Source of the DNA: Clostridium aceticum
GTDB lineage: Bacteria > Bacillota > Clostridia > Peptostreptococcales > Natronincolaceae
DNA: 64,000 bases
Reading direction: 5' to 3'
Assembly: GCF_001042715.1 (NCBI RefSeq)
Contig: NZ_CP009687.1
Location: 248,001 to 312,000 of the forward strand
The notes under the pieces: generated by a model
What the model saw: the letters and a program-made list of their open reading frames with translations, nothing else
Told to the model about the DNA's origin: nothing
The model's database searches: none
Shown: in pieces, positions 18,511 to 27,611 of the stretch
Position numbering within the stretch: position 1 is the stretch's first letter
Layout of the letters: the number at the start of each line of letters is the position of its first letter
Program-made: the position numbers and the translations under genes

Positions 18511-19800
18511 ATGAGGACTACTAATAATATGATGATTCGCAATATGATGCGGAATCTAAATCAAAATGTAACACGATTAGATAAAAAACAAATGCAAATG
18601 GCTACAGGTAAGAGAATTCATAAGCCTTCAGATGATCCTATAGCCATTTCCAGAAGCTTAAAACTTCGAGCAGATATTAAGGAAATGCAGCAGTATAAAA
18701 AGAATACAGATGATGCGATCTCTTGGCTAGAAGCTACGGAGATAGCGGCAATCAACGCAGGAGATGCACTGCAACGTTTAAGAGAACTTATGGTGCAGGG
18801 CTCAAATGGTGTGTTGAGTACCGAAGATACACGTAAAATACAGGGAGAAATTAAAGAAATTAAGCAACAAATTATTAGTTTGGGGAATACTACCTATGCA
18901 GGTAAGTATGTGTTTTCTGGAAAAAACACAAATACACCTTTGTTCGATCACTATGGAAATTATAATGTTAATTTGTTTGATGCAAAAAACCCTAATCTAG
19001 TAGATCATAGAATTCAGTATGAGGTTGGCGTGGGAGAATTAATAGATGTTAATACACTAGGTATAGATTTGTTTGAGAAGTATACTAGCGCTAGCGACTT
19101 GACACTACAGCTTCCAACACAGGTATATGATGAGGATAAGAAAAATGCTACAAGGCTCCAGTTGGAGGGGGGAGAAATTGTCATTAAAATGACAGCAGAT
19201 GGAGAACCTCCAGAGTTTGAAGCTACTATTAACATACATACAGACGCAGGAACCGTGCCAGTAGAAGTTAATAGTTCAGGTGAAAGCAAAGAAGATTTTA
19301 TGAAAAAAATTATTGAAGAACTAAGTGATGCAATAGAAGATATAGAAGACCCCCTTCATCCATTAAAGAACTTTAATTTTCAAGTGCAGGACTTAAAACA
19401 AGGGAGAGAAATAGCAGACGGTGAAATGACCAAAGAAACACTGATTATCAAAGCAATACCTCAAAAATCTGGTCTTATTCACTTAATAGACACGATAGAA
19501 GCCCAACTGTTGGCTGGAAAACATGAAGAAGTCAGCAGTCAACTTGATAATCTAGATAAGTATATAGACTCACTATTAACTACGCGTGCTGAAATAGGTG
19601 CAAAAGTAAACCGTATGGACCTTGTTCAAAATAGAACTGAGGATAATATTATCAACTTCAGAAAGCTCCAATCTCAATTGGAGGATGCAGATATGGGAGA
19701 GGTCATCATGGAGCTGATGAACGAAGAAAATGTCTATCGAGCTTCTCTTTCTGTAGGAGCAAGAATCATCCAGCCAACTTTGTTAGACTTCTTAAGATAG
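18511..19800 (+). CDS. flgL: Flagellar hook-associated protein 3 FlgL
   Basis: The 429-residue second junction protein begins with MRTTNNMMIRNMMRNLNQN and MATGKRIHKPSDDP, the flagellin-like N-terminal helix, and ends with ENVYRASLSVGARIIQPTLLDFLR. The central region (about 190-330) is an acidic insertion that is longer than in minimal FlgL proteins. It lies between flgK and fliW with 10-15 base gaps. Confidence 0.93.
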   Translation: MRTTNNMMIRNMMRNLNQNVTRLDKKQMQMATGKRIHKPSDDPIAISRSLKLRADIKEMQQYKKNTDDAISWLEATEIAAINAGDALQRLRELMVQGSNGVLSTEDTRKIQGEIKEIKQQIISLGNTTYAGKYVFSGKNTNTPLFDHYGNYNVNLFDAKNPNLVDHRIQYEVGVGELIDVNTLGIDLFEKYTSASDLTLQLPTQVYDEDKKNATRLQLEGGEIVIKMTADGEPPEFEATINIHTDAGTVPVEVNSSGESKEDFMKKIIEELSDAIEDIEDPLHPLKNFNFQVQDLKQGREIADGEMTKETLIIKAIPQKSGLIHLIDTIEAQLLAGKHEEVSSQLDNLDKYIDSLLTTRAEIGAKVNRMDLVQNRTEDNIINFRKLQSQLEDADMGEVIMELMNEENVYRASLSVGARIIQPTLLDFLR

Positions 19801-19810
19801 GAGGAAAATC

Positions 19811-20311
19811 ATGCTGCTCAATACAAAACATTTTGGTGAAATAGAAATAGACGAAAACAAAATACTAGACTTTTTCGATGGTATTCCTGGATTTGAAAAT
19901 TTAACAAAATTTTTTATCATTCAAAACCCAGAAGAAGGCGTACCTTTTCAGTGGCTTCAATCGGTGGAGGATACAGACTTAGCCTTTGTCATTGTCAACC
20001 CATTTATCTTCCGACCAGATTATGACTTTGAAATACCCAAAAACATCGTAGAAAAGCTAGAGATTCAGTCCCGTGAAGAAGTTCAAGTATTCACCATAGT
20101 CATAGTACCAGAGGATATCAAAAAAATCACCGCAAATCTAAGAGCACCTATTATCATCAATACCAAAAACAACAAGGCAAAACAGATTGTTGTAGATGAC
20201 GAAAACTATCAGACGAAGCATTACATCTTAGAAGAGATGAAAATTTTCTCTAATAGTCCACAGCAAACACCACAAGCAGAAGAACCCCCAGTGGTAGAGG
20301 GGGCAAGATAG
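19811..20311 (+). CDS. fliW: Flagellar assembly factor FliW
   Basis: FliW binds flagellin and, when flagellin is exported, is freed to bind and inactivate the translational repressor CsrA. The 166-residue protein has the family core ([42 protein letters not shown]). Its gene ends one base before csrA, the standard partner-switch arrangement. Confidence 0.95.
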   Translation: MLLNTKHFGEIEIDENKILDFFDGIPGFENLTKFFIIQNPEEGVPFQWLQSVEDTDLAFVIVNPFIFRPDYDFEIPKNIVEKLEIQSREEVQVFTIVIVPEDIKKITANLRAPIIINTKNNKAKQIVVDDENYQTKHYILEEMKIFSNSPQQTPQAEEPPVVEGAR

Positions 20312-20312
20312 C

Positions 20313-20537
20313 ATGTTGGTACTGGCAAGAAAACTAGAAGAAAGCATCATGCTGGGAAAAGATATAGAAATAAAGGTTCTAGGTATAGAAGAAGACCGGG
20401 TAAAACTAGGAATCTCCGCACCAAGAGATGTAGAGATCTTTAGAAAGGAAGTCTACTTAGAAATCCAAGAAGAAAATAAAGCTGCCAGTCAGCAGAAGGT
20501 TTCTATAGAGGGACTTAAAGGTTTTTTTAGGAAATAG
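20313..20537 (+). CDS. csrA: Carbon storage regulator CsrA
   Basis: The 74-residue RNA-binding dimer recognises GGA in hairpin loops and blocks ribosome binding. The N-terminal [20 protein letters not shown] and the [20 protein letters not shown] segments are nearly canonical. Its likely main target is the flagellin leader about 0.6 kb downstream, which carries an AGGA hairpin. It is coupled to fliW. Confidence 0.96.
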   Translation: MLVLARKLEESIMLGKDIEIKVLGIEEDRVKLGISAPRDVEIFRKEVYLEIQEENKAASQQKVSIEGLKGFFRK

Positions 20538-20624
20538 TCCTTTAAGGGACCCTTCTCTCTTGCTCATCCCCTAGAAAAAAAGTATAATAAAGTAAATACT
20601 AAAAGAAAAAAGGGAAGTGATGCC

Positions 20625-20975
20625 ATGGAGAGCTTACTAAGGGAAATACTAGAAAAGGTTAGCAACATGGATGCAAGACTGGACAGAATTGAAATCAAAT
20701 TTGAAAAGCGTTTTACAGAACTAGATAATCGTATTATACAACTAGATAGTAGTATTACACAACTAGATAGTAGTATTACACAACTAGATAATCGTATTAC
20801 GGAATTAGACCAGCGTCTTACCCAAGAGCATGAAATAACCCGTGAGGAACTAAAAGGTGAGATCCAAAATGTTTACCAAGAAACACAAAAAATCAGAGAA
20901 GATATGAGTGCTGTAGAGATGATTACCGCTAAGAACTGGAATGATATTGTCAGACTAAAGGCGGTAAAATTATAA
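20625..20975 (+). CDS. Small coiled-coil protein with tandem heptad repeats
   Basis: The 116-residue protein is almost wholly predicted coiled coil. Five copies of a 7-residue unit (QLDSSIT-like) stand at about residues 32-66, encoded by five 21-base repeats. No enzymatic motif is visible. Similar hydrophilic coiled-coil proteins are common beside motility and mobile genes, but function is unknown. A GGGAAGTG ribosome site precedes ATG. It has its own terminator before the flagellin promoter. Confidence 0.7.
   Translation: MESLLREILEKVSNMDARLDRIEIKFEKRFTELDNRIIQLDSSITQLDSSITQLDNRITELDQRLTQEHEITREELKGEIQNVYQETQKIREDMSAVEMITAKNWNDIVRLKAVKL
20718..20822 (+). repeat. Tandem 21-bp repeat (five units) inside the coiled-coil gene
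   Basis: Five in-frame 21-base units run from 20718; units two and three are identical and the outer ones diverge at AAT/AGT and CGT/AGT codons. Each adds one heptad, so unit-number changes would leave the frame intact. Confidence 0.85.
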
Positions 20976-20980
20976 GTAAG

Positions 20981-21008
20981 AAACAGGTATCATAAGATGC
21001 CTGTTTTT
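20981..21008 (+). terminator. Intrinsic terminator
   Basis: AAACAGGTATC pairs with GATGCCTGTTT with a four-base loop and a T6 run; it isolates the main flagellin gene from the fliW-csrA unit. Confidence 0.85.
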
Positions 21009-21035
21009 TCCATTAAAAATATTTTTGTTTCACTA

Positions 21036-21062
21036 TAAAGTCTTAAGGGAATATACCGATAT
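21036..21062 (+). promoter_or_regulatory. Sigma-28-type promoter of the main flagellin
   Basis: TAAA at 21036-21039 and ACCGATAT at 21055-21062 are 15 bases apart, a near-consensus flagellar promoter. It leaves a leader of about 115 bases before the flagellin ATG. Confidence 0.88.
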
Positions 21063-21143
21063 ATATAATAAGCACAAAAAATCTCACCAAAAACCTTGGC
21101 CAAGGACAGGTAGATTTTCAAATTATGTATTAAAATAAAAAAA

Positions 21144-21176
21144 GGCAAGGATGCCGAAACCAAAAATCAAGGAGGA
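21144..21176 (+). promoter_or_regulatory. Probable CsrA-binding site in the flagellin leader
   Basis: GGCA (21144-21147) pairs with TGCC (21152-21155) to present a four-base AGGA loop, the ideal CsrA site. A second GGA lies in the Shine-Dalgarno AAGGAGGA (21169-21176). Two sites 20-25 bases apart match a dimer bridging both and blocking initiation. Confidence 0.72.
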
Positions 21177-21183
21177 ATAACAA

Positions 21184-22332
21184 ATGAGAATTAATAATAA
21201 CTTAATGGCTATGAATACACATAGACAGTTGGGAATCAGTAACAACATGGGTTCAAAATCAATGGAGAAGTTATCTTCAGGATTTAGAATCAATCGTGCA
21301 GGAGATGACGCAGCAGGTCTTGCAATCTCTGAAAAAATGAGAGGACAAATCAGAGGCCTTAACCAAGCTTCTAGAAATGCTCAAGATTCTATTTCTTTAA
21401 TTCAAACAGCAGAAGGTGCTTTAACAGAAACCCATGCAATTCTTCAAAGAATGAGAGAACTTGCTGTTCAATCTTCAAATGATACAAATACAGAAGTAGA
21501 TAGAGGAGAAATTCAAAAAGAAATTAATCAGTTAACTTCTGAAATTGACAGAATTGCTAATACAACAGAATTCAATACACAAAAACTATTGAATGGAGAT
21601 AAAGCTGGCTTAAGAGATGCGGCTACAGGAACTGTAACTGTGCAATCTAATACTTCTGCAACAGTAACAGCTACAGCAGCTTCTACTGGGGCCCTTGATA
21701 CATCAGGAACAATTATTATTACACGTACTGCTTCTGGGGCAACTAACTTAGGAGATGATTTTGATTTAGGTGATCCAGCTGAATTAAGTATTGCGTTAAA
21801 TGCTGCTGGAGATACACTGACTGGATTTGGTAGTGATTTAACATTAGCTGGATTAGCTGATATGCAAGTTGGAGAAAGTATTACAATAAGTATTAAAGCT
21901 GCTGATGCTGGAAACACTGATGCAACTCAAGCATTGACAATGCAAATAGGTGCCAATAGTGGCCAAACAATGCTTATAGGTATTGATGATATGAGAGCAG
22001 AGGCTTTAGGATTAAGAAATAGTGGAGAAGCTCTTGACATTACAGATTCTCAAAAGGCAACAGCTGCTATTACTACAATCAATAATGCTTTAGAAAGAGT
22101 ATCAGCAGAAAGATCTAAGTTAGGTGCATACCAAAATAGATTAGAGCACACAATCAAGAACTTAGATACATCTTCTGAAAACCTACAAGCTTCTGAATCA
22201 AGAATCAGAGACGTAGACATGGCGAAGGAAATGATGGAGTTCACAAAGAACAACATCCTTCAACAAGCTGCTCAAGCAATGCTTGCTCAAGCAAACCAAG
22301 CACCTCAAGGGGTACTTCAATTATTAAGATAG
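21184..22332 (+). CDS. hag: Main flagellin
   Basis: The 382-residue filament subunit has the conserved N-terminus MRINNNLMAMNTHRQLGISNN with LSSGFRINRAGDDAAGLAISEKMRGQIRGL and the C-terminus ESRIRDVDMAKEMMEFTKNNILQQAAQAMLAQANQ and LLR. A surface region of roughly 130 residues (about 140-280) is Thr/Ala/Gly-rich and may be glycosylated. It has its own sigma-28 promoter, CsrA-type leader and terminator, so it is the highly expressed flagellin. The symbol follows Bacillus usage. Confidence 0.95.
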   Translation: MRINNNLMAMNTHRQLGISNNMGSKSMEKLSSGFRINRAGDDAAGLAISEKMRGQIRGLNQASRNAQDSISLIQTAEGALTETHAILQRMRELAVQSSNDTNTEVDRGEIQKEINQLTSEIDRIANTTEFNTQKLLNGDKAGLRDAATGTVTVQSNTSATVTATAASTGALDTSGTIIITRTASGATNLGDDFDLGDPAELSIALNAAGDTLTGFGSDLTLAGLADMQVGESITISIKAADAGNTDATQALTMQIGANSGQTMLIGIDDMRAEALGLRNSGEALDITDSQKATAAITTINNALERVSAERSKLGAYQNRLEHTIKNLDTSSENLQASESRIRDVDMAKEMMEFTKNNILQQAAQAMLAQANQAPQGVLQLLR

Positions 22333-22357
22333 TTATTTGTAAAATTTGCAAAAATAG

Positions 22358-22396
22358 TAGAGGGTCAGAGAGGTTTTCTCTCTGGGCCTCTTTTAA
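22358..22396 (+). terminator. Flagellin terminator
   Basis: AGAGGGTCAGAGAG pairs imperfectly with TCTCTCTGGGCCTCT and is followed by TTTT. Confidence 0.8.
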
Positions 22397-22475
22397 ATTA
22401 TAAGAATTCAAGATATATTTAAAGATATATTTTGTGTTGTTATAATTTATAGATCTATAACTGGAGGTTAAAAGA

Positions 22476-24608
22476 ATGAAATTAAGCATAGGAATGATTG
22501 TCAGGAATGAATCAAAATATCTTGAAAGATGTCTAAACGCATTGAAACCAATTATAGAGAATATAGAATCAGAATTAATTATTGTGGATACAGGTTCTAC
22601 GGATAATACAGTGGAAATAGCAAAACGATTTACGAACAAGGTATTTTTTTACCAATGGAAGGATGATTTTGCTGAAGCTAGAAATATCACTATAGATAAA
22701 TCCCGAGGAGAATGGTATTTTTACATAGATGCGGATGAGATATTGGAGAATGTAGAGAGCATCATCGAATTTTTTAATAAAAGTATTTATAAAAAGTATA
22801 AAGCTTTAGCTGTACAGATAAAAAATCTAGCAGATGATAAGGGGAATATAGGTAGCACATTCTATTCTAAAAGAATTGTTAAAAAAGATAATGGAGTAAG
22901 ATTTAAAAGTAGAATACACGAACAGCTCCCATCAAGAGAACCTGTGTATTTATCAAATTCAGTATTCATTCATTATGGATACATTAATACGGATAAAGAA
23001 TTAATGCATGAAAAATTCAAGAGAAATAGTTGCTTGATTAGAAAAGAACTTGAAAATGATCCTAATAATATCTATCTATTATACCATTTGTCAAAGACAT
23101 ATAATTTGCATGGAGAAAATACAGAAGCACTGCAGGCAATACAAAAAGCCTACCAAACAGTTAAAAAAGCAAATACTTATCCCTTATGGATTTGTAATCT
23201 AGTGGTAAATATGTGTATAGAGAATGGACTTTTCAGAGAAGCAGAAAAAATAGCAGAAGAGTCAATACAGGCCCAACATCAACAAACTACCTCCTGTTTG
23301 GAGATATATTTTTACTTAGCACAGGTTCAAGCACGCTTAAATAAAAATGGCCAAGCTATAGAAAGTTATAAAGAATATCTAAGATTATTAGAGTTATATG
23401 AAGAAAACCAACTGAGAGTAGATTATAATGAAGTTTTTGATTTAGGCGGAAAGCTATTTGTATATGAACAAATAGCAGTTCTATATGATGGGCTTTTAGA
23501 CTTTCATAATGCGATGCTATTCATAAAAAAAACAATTGATTTGTTTAATGAGGAAGAAATTGAGTCGAAGCAATATCTAAACAAGGCTTTCAGTTATATT
23601 GTGAAGTTATGTATAAAATATAAGGAATATGACCAGATAGTAGCATCTTATATAGAAATTATAGATCAAATGCCAGAAAATATTAAGCATGAAATAGAGA
23701 ATAACTTTATAGTTTCTCTAGAATCTTCTATAAAAAATAGTATAAGTCATAAAAAAGAAATAATAAAGAGGTTTTCAAGATTAAATATAAATACCTCGTA
23801 TATATTCTTAAACAAACTAAGAGAAAAAGTGCAAAAATCCCAAAATATTACAGAAGAAGACGGCCTTAAAATTAGGGAGTTCAGTTTTCATGAACAAATA
23901 GGAATTTATGGAGAATTTATTTACCATCTACTGAGAGATCTTATTGATGTAACTGATATTATAAGCAAAATTAATGAAAAAGAGATGAATAGGTATATGG
24001 AGTATATTGTATATACGTTTAGTGATTTTTCTACTGTAATAAGTAATTACTTTCAAAAATATAAAGATAAAAAAGATATCAGTTATTGTGTTTTTTCTAA
24101 AGCTTTTAAAAGAGCTATATTAATACAAGGTGAAATAGATGATAGGATCTATTTTAACTTATTTAACAGATATGTAAAAGAAGGAATATTTTATCTAGAA
24201 AAAGTGTATAAGGAGAATATTTTAGAAGAAGAGAACATTTATATACTAAAAAGCTATGAAGAGATATTCTTTATGTACATGAGAAAAGCCTTTAAGTATA
24301 AAGAGACTGATGAAATTCAGTATCTTCAATATTTGCGAAAAGCTCTTAGCTCTTACGATTATATGAAAAAGGGCATAGAATTCTTTCTTGAAGAAGTAAA
24401 ACAAGAAAAAATAGAAACTAGTTTAGAAAATAGTAGATATGATGAATTTGAAAAGTATAAAGAAACGGTGAAAAAAAACATCAAAATCCTTCTAGAAACC
24501 GAAAAAATTGCTGAGGCTAAAGTGCTAATAGATGAATATCTAAAAATTGTGCCAAGTGATTTAGAAATGCTAATACTAAAGTCTGAAGTACAGTTGCAAC
24601 TTATATGA
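22476..24608 (+). CDS. Family 2 glycosyltransferase with C-terminal helical repeats
   Basis: The 710-residue protein starts with a GT-A domain (about 1-220): MIVRNESKYLERCL, VDTGSTDNTVEIA and the DxD motif YIDADE (Asp85, Asp87). The rest is alpha-helical with TPR-like units (LLYHLSKTYNLHGENTEALQ, YFYLAQVQARLNKNGQAIESY) followed by a long region of low similarity. SunS-like and flagellar glycosyltransferases share this plan. Because it directly follows the main flagellin, flagellin is the probable acceptor; sugar donor unknown. It is much lower in G+C than its neighbours. A 41-base gap links it to the next gene. Confidence 0.82.
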   Translation: MKLSIGMIVRNESKYLERCLNALKPIIENIESELIIVDTGSTDNTVEIAKRFTNKVFFYQWKDDFAEARNITIDKSRGEWYFYIDADEILENVESIIEFFNKSIYKKYKALAVQIKNLADDKGNIGSTFYSKRIVKKDNGVRFKSRIHEQLPSREPVYLSNSVFIHYGYINTDKELMHEKFKRNSCLIRKELENDPNNIYLLYHLSKTYNLHGENTEALQAIQKAYQTVKKANTYPLWICNLVVNMCIENGLFREAEKIAEESIQAQHQQTTSCLEIYFYLAQVQARLNKNGQAIESYKEYLRLLELYEENQLRVDYNEVFDLGGKLFVYEQIAVLYDGLLDFHNAMLFIKKTIDLFNEEEIESKQYLNKAFSYIVKLCIKYKEYDQIVASYIEIIDQMPENIKHEIENNFIVSLESSIKNSISHKKEIIKRFSRLNINTSYIFLNKLREKVQKSQNITEEDGLKIREFSFHEQIGIYGEFIYHLLRDLIDVTDIISKINEKEMNRYMEYIVYTFSDFSTVISNYFQKYKDKKDISYCVFSKAFKRAILIQGEIDDRIYFNLFNRYVKEGIFYLEKVYKENILEEENIYILKSYEEIFFMYMRKAFKYKETDEIQYLQYLRKALSSYDYMKKGIEFFLEEVKQEKIETSLENSRYDEFEKYKETVKKNIKILLETEKIAEAKVLIDEYLKIVPSDLEMLILKSEVQLQLI

Positions 24609-24649
24609 TGATGTGGAAAGTATAAGAGACGAGCAGAGGAGGGAACATA

Positions 24650-26770
24650 ATGAGCAAGGAAATGCTAGTTTATCAGAAGAAACTAAAGAAAAATATTAAT
24701 TTGCTAATTGAAAAAAATAGATTAGAGGATGCCAAAGAATTACTAGCTCAATATGAAAAAATTATAAAAGAAGACGTAGATACGTACTCTATGAAAAGCA
24801 TTATCGCTATAATGGAAGGGTATATAGATGAAGCTCTTATAACAATTAATAGAGGTTTAGTCATAAGCCCAAATCATCTCGACCTTTTATACAATAAAGC
24901 ATATATACTAGAACAAAAGAAAGAGTATAAAGAAAGTTATAAACTATATAAAGAAGTACTAGAGCACACAGATGAACAATCGCTTAAAGAAGAGATAGCA
25001 AAAAAATTAGAAGTGATTAACAGTATCGATAATTCTGTAAGCTTAAATGGCAGATTAAGTCTTTTGATATTTCACAATAAGGCAAGTAAAAAACTTCAGG
25101 ACTACTTAGAAAAGTGGTACTTTGAATTTGGATATACTACAATAGAGACGCTAAATATCAACTTTAATAATGAAAATAAAAGAACCATTATACTTTATAA
25201 TTTACATCCAAAACCATTATCTATAGAGGAAAAAAATGAGTACAGACAATATGATGACAAGAACTATTTTTTGATAGATTCACTAAGAGAGCAACTCAAA
25301 CTAGACTTTGGAATTACTGATATTCAAGATTATTTTTATCATACAAAAAACGAAAAAGAATCAATCACAATAGTAGAGAATTCATCAAAAAACTTGATGA
25401 AACGATTGTTTAACCAATGCAGGGAGATAGAAAATCAATACTATGAGTCGTTTTATGAAGTTGTAAAAACTTTTGAAAGTTTTAAGCATAGAGCGAGAGT
25501 TGAAGTTATTAAATATAAAAATGGTTTAGCGGTTAAGAAAACTTACAAACCAGGAAATGAACGTTTTTTAAAAAGAGAAATTGTTGCACATGAAGTTTTA
25601 AGCAAAAAATGCGAAATAATACCACCTATCATTGAAAAGGGAAATAATTATATAATAATTCCATACTATGAAAATATTATAGAAGGAGATAGTGGAAAAA
25701 GCAATATTTTAAGGTTAAATATTGTAGAAATTAGTAAATTTATTAAGTTTATATATGATGAAGGCTATGTACATGCAGATTTCCATCCTGGCAATTTTGT
25801 ATACTCCCAGGAGGAAGGACTAAAAGCTATAGATTTTGAGTTTTTACAAAAATACTCAAAAAAACCTAAAAGCTTTAAACAGTCTTATGATATTATTGGA
25901 GTGCCAAAAAACTTTACAGGTGATAGACCTAACTATATAGGAAAAGGACTTATAGAATATTATAATAATTTGTGGTTAAAGTACACAGGACATAGTTTAA
26001 CAGAGATTGCTTTATTGAGTACTAATGAAACTATCAATAAAAGTAGAGAAGTTGATAGTGTGACAAAAAAGGTGCTGGAGATTATTAATTACACTAAAAC
26101 CAGTGGCACTGTTTATAATGCACAAAACTTTGAAAGTGCGTATCACTCCTTAGAAATAAAAGGTCAGTATTTTAGAGGGCAACGAGAGCCATTAGAAAGG
26201 CTAAAGAATGTGAGATATAATTTTAACGGGAAAGTTGTCTTAGATATTGGGTGTAATATGGGTGGTATGTTACATGCTTTAGCATCTAAAATTAAGTTAG
26301 GAGTTGGAATAGATTACAATTATAAACTAATAAATGCCGCAAATAGTATAAAAAGTATCAATAATTCTGCAAATCTACAGTTTTACACCTTTAACTTAGA
26401 AGAAGAGAACCTGGATTTAATTAATCATTTTATCTTTTCTGATAAAGTAGATATTTGTTTTTTATTAGCAGTATGTGTATGGATAAAAAACTGGAAAGAA
26501 GTAATAACTAAAGCATCTAAACTAGCTCCTAATTTATTGTTCGAATCCAATGGAACAGCACAACAGCAAGATGAGCAATTAAACTACCTCAAAGATAATT
26601 ATAAGATAATAACTTTGGTAAATGAGTGCTCTTTTGACGACCCTAGAGATAAAAGCAGAAAATTATTTTTATGTGAAAAAAGTTTTAACTGTAGCACAAA
26701 AAAAACACTGGATGCAAGTAAATTAGGACTTAAAAATACAGTACCCCAAAAGAAAGGGAGACCTGCTTAA
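24650..26770 (+). CDS. Trimodular protein: TPR, kinase-like and methyltransferase domains
   Basis: The 706-residue protein has three parts. Residues 1-125 are TPR-like helices. Residues about 275-470 resemble a kinase/phosphotransferase fold: an N-lobe with KKTYKPGNERFLKREIVAHE, the catalytic loop VHADFHPGNF (Asp377, Asn382) and AIDFEF (Asp395) as the metal-binding Asp. Residues about 520-670 are a class I SAM methyltransferase with motif VVLDIGCNMGG (Asp532, Gly534). Residues 130-270 are unassigned. The order TPR-kinase-methyltransferase is unusual. It follows the glycosyltransferase, so it may phosphorylate and methylate flagellin glycans or flagellin itself; this is inference. Confidence 0.72.
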   Translation: MSKEMLVYQKKLKKNINLLIEKNRLEDAKELLAQYEKIIKEDVDTYSMKSIIAIMEGYIDEALITINRGLVISPNHLDLLYNKAYILEQKKEYKESYKLYKEVLEHTDEQSLKEEIAKKLEVINSIDNSVSLNGRLSLLIFHNKASKKLQDYLEKWYFEFGYTTIETLNINFNNENKRTIILYNLHPKPLSIEEKNEYRQYDDKNYFLIDSLREQLKLDFGITDIQDYFYHTKNEKESITIVENSSKNLMKRLFNQCREIENQYYESFYEVVKTFESFKHRARVEVIKYKNGLAVKKTYKPGNERFLKREIVAHEVLSKKCEIIPPIIEKGNNYIIIPYYENIIEGDSGKSNILRLNIVEISKFIKFIYDEGYVHADFHPGNFVYSQEEGLKAIDFEFLQKYSKKPKSFKQSYDIIGVPKNFTGDRPNYIGKGLIEYYNNLWLKYTGHSLTEIALLSTNETINKSREVDSVTKKVLEIINYTKTSGTVYNAQNFESAYHSLEIKGQYFRGQREPLERLKNVRYNFNGKVVLDIGCNMGGMLHALASKIKLGVGIDYNYKLINAANSIKSINNSANLQFYTFNLEEENLDLINHFIFSDKVDICFLLAVCVWIKNWKEVITKASKLAPNLLFESNGTAQQQDEQLNYLKDNYKIITLVNECSFDDPRDKSRKLFLCEKSFNCSTKKTLDASKLGLKNTVPQKKGRPA

Positions 26771-27064
26771 ACTGGGTAGAGTCACAAAGGGACAGAGGGT
26801 TTTTTTATAAAGCATGATAGAGGGGCACTATTAATGGAGAAGAAGGTAAAAAGACCGTGGAAATAATATTAAAAGCTTATAATATGAGTGAAGGTATAGA
26901 AAAGACTGAAAGAAACAGGGGTTAAAGCTGCTGAAGAAAAGTAGTTAAGACAAGACAGAAAGCTAGATTAACAAGGACAATTAAGCATGTTTTAGTAAAG
27001 ACGCAATAACCCCAGACACCTTAAAAAATGAGCATGGATATTGCTCAGAAAAGAGGAGATAAGG
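26771..27064. other. Non-coding stretch with a dispersed repeat remnant
   Basis: About 290 bases contain no intact gene. A CACAAAGGGACAGAGGG motif at 26783-26799 matches similar sequences near 31.78, 32.97 and 34.67 kb. The rest has many stop codons and looks decayed. Confidence 0.5.
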
Positions 27065-27433
27065 ATGGATAAATACATAGAAGTTATGAAACAAATTTTA
27101 CCTTTATTAGAAACAATAGAAGAAGGATTTTCTCATATCCAAAACCAACTAACAGAACTCCGCTATGAAGAAGCTTTAGCTATGCTACAGGATGTGATAG
27201 AGGGTATAGCTAGCATAGATGGCGCAATGAAACCTATATATGAAGAACTTATGGAAAACAATATAAGTAATTTATCATTACTTCTGAAGGAAAGCATCAG
27301 TAAAGCTATACATAAATATAAAAGAGGAAAAGAAATTAACCTAGAGATACAAGTACAAAATGAAATTATTCCAGTTTTTACAGATTGGAAAAGAGAGATA
27401 GAAAAAACATTAAAGCCCTATGTTGTATCATAA
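27065..27433 (+). CDS. Uncharacterised helical protein of the flagellar region
   Basis: The 122-residue protein is mostly helical (YIEVMKQILPLLETIEEGF; YEEALAMLQDVIEGI) and ends with TDWKREIEKTLKPYVVS. I do not recognise the family. Its end is echoed by a decayed copy at 33021-33161, again placed directly before a YjfB-type gene, so the two genes form a recurring pair. A FliT-like or flagellin-chaperone role is possible but unproven. AGAGGAG precedes the ATG at 27065; an in-frame start 24 bases earlier has no such site. Confidence 0.65.
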   Translation: MDKYIEVMKQILPLLETIEEGFSHIQNQLTELRYEEALAMLQDVIEGIASIDGAMKPIYEELMENNISNLSLLLKESISKAIHKYKRGKEINLEIQVQNEIIPVFTDWKREIEKTLKPYVVS

Positions 27434-27494
27434 ACCTAAAAATCTAATAAAAAACCAACTTTGCAAAGTATAACTCAAAAAAGGAGGAGACAAG

Positions 27495-27611
27495 ATGGAT
27501 ATAGCAGAGATACAAACTGCTGGTCTTCCTGATATGTTAGAGGTTTATATCAAAATGATAGAGCAATTAGTAAATCCCAGCTTAGGAATAAGTCTTGGTG
27601 CTAAACCTTAG
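27495..27611 (+). CDS. Truncated YjfB-like putative motility protein (38 residues)
   Basis: A very short gene with a strong AAAGGAGGAGA ribosome site encodes MDIAEIQTAG, then a helix, then EQLVNPSLGISLGAKP. The start and the VNPxLGxxL ending match the longer YjfB-type protein at 33180, which has 65 residues. The middle is about 27 residues shorter, so it is either a functional short form or a decaying copy. Confidence 0.6.
   Translation: MDIAEIQTAGLPDMLEVYIKMIEQLVNPSLGISLGAKP

Noticed and set aside
20718-20822. Possible CRISPR-like repeat
   Set aside because: Units are contiguous, in frame and encode heptads; there are no spacers and no cas genes.
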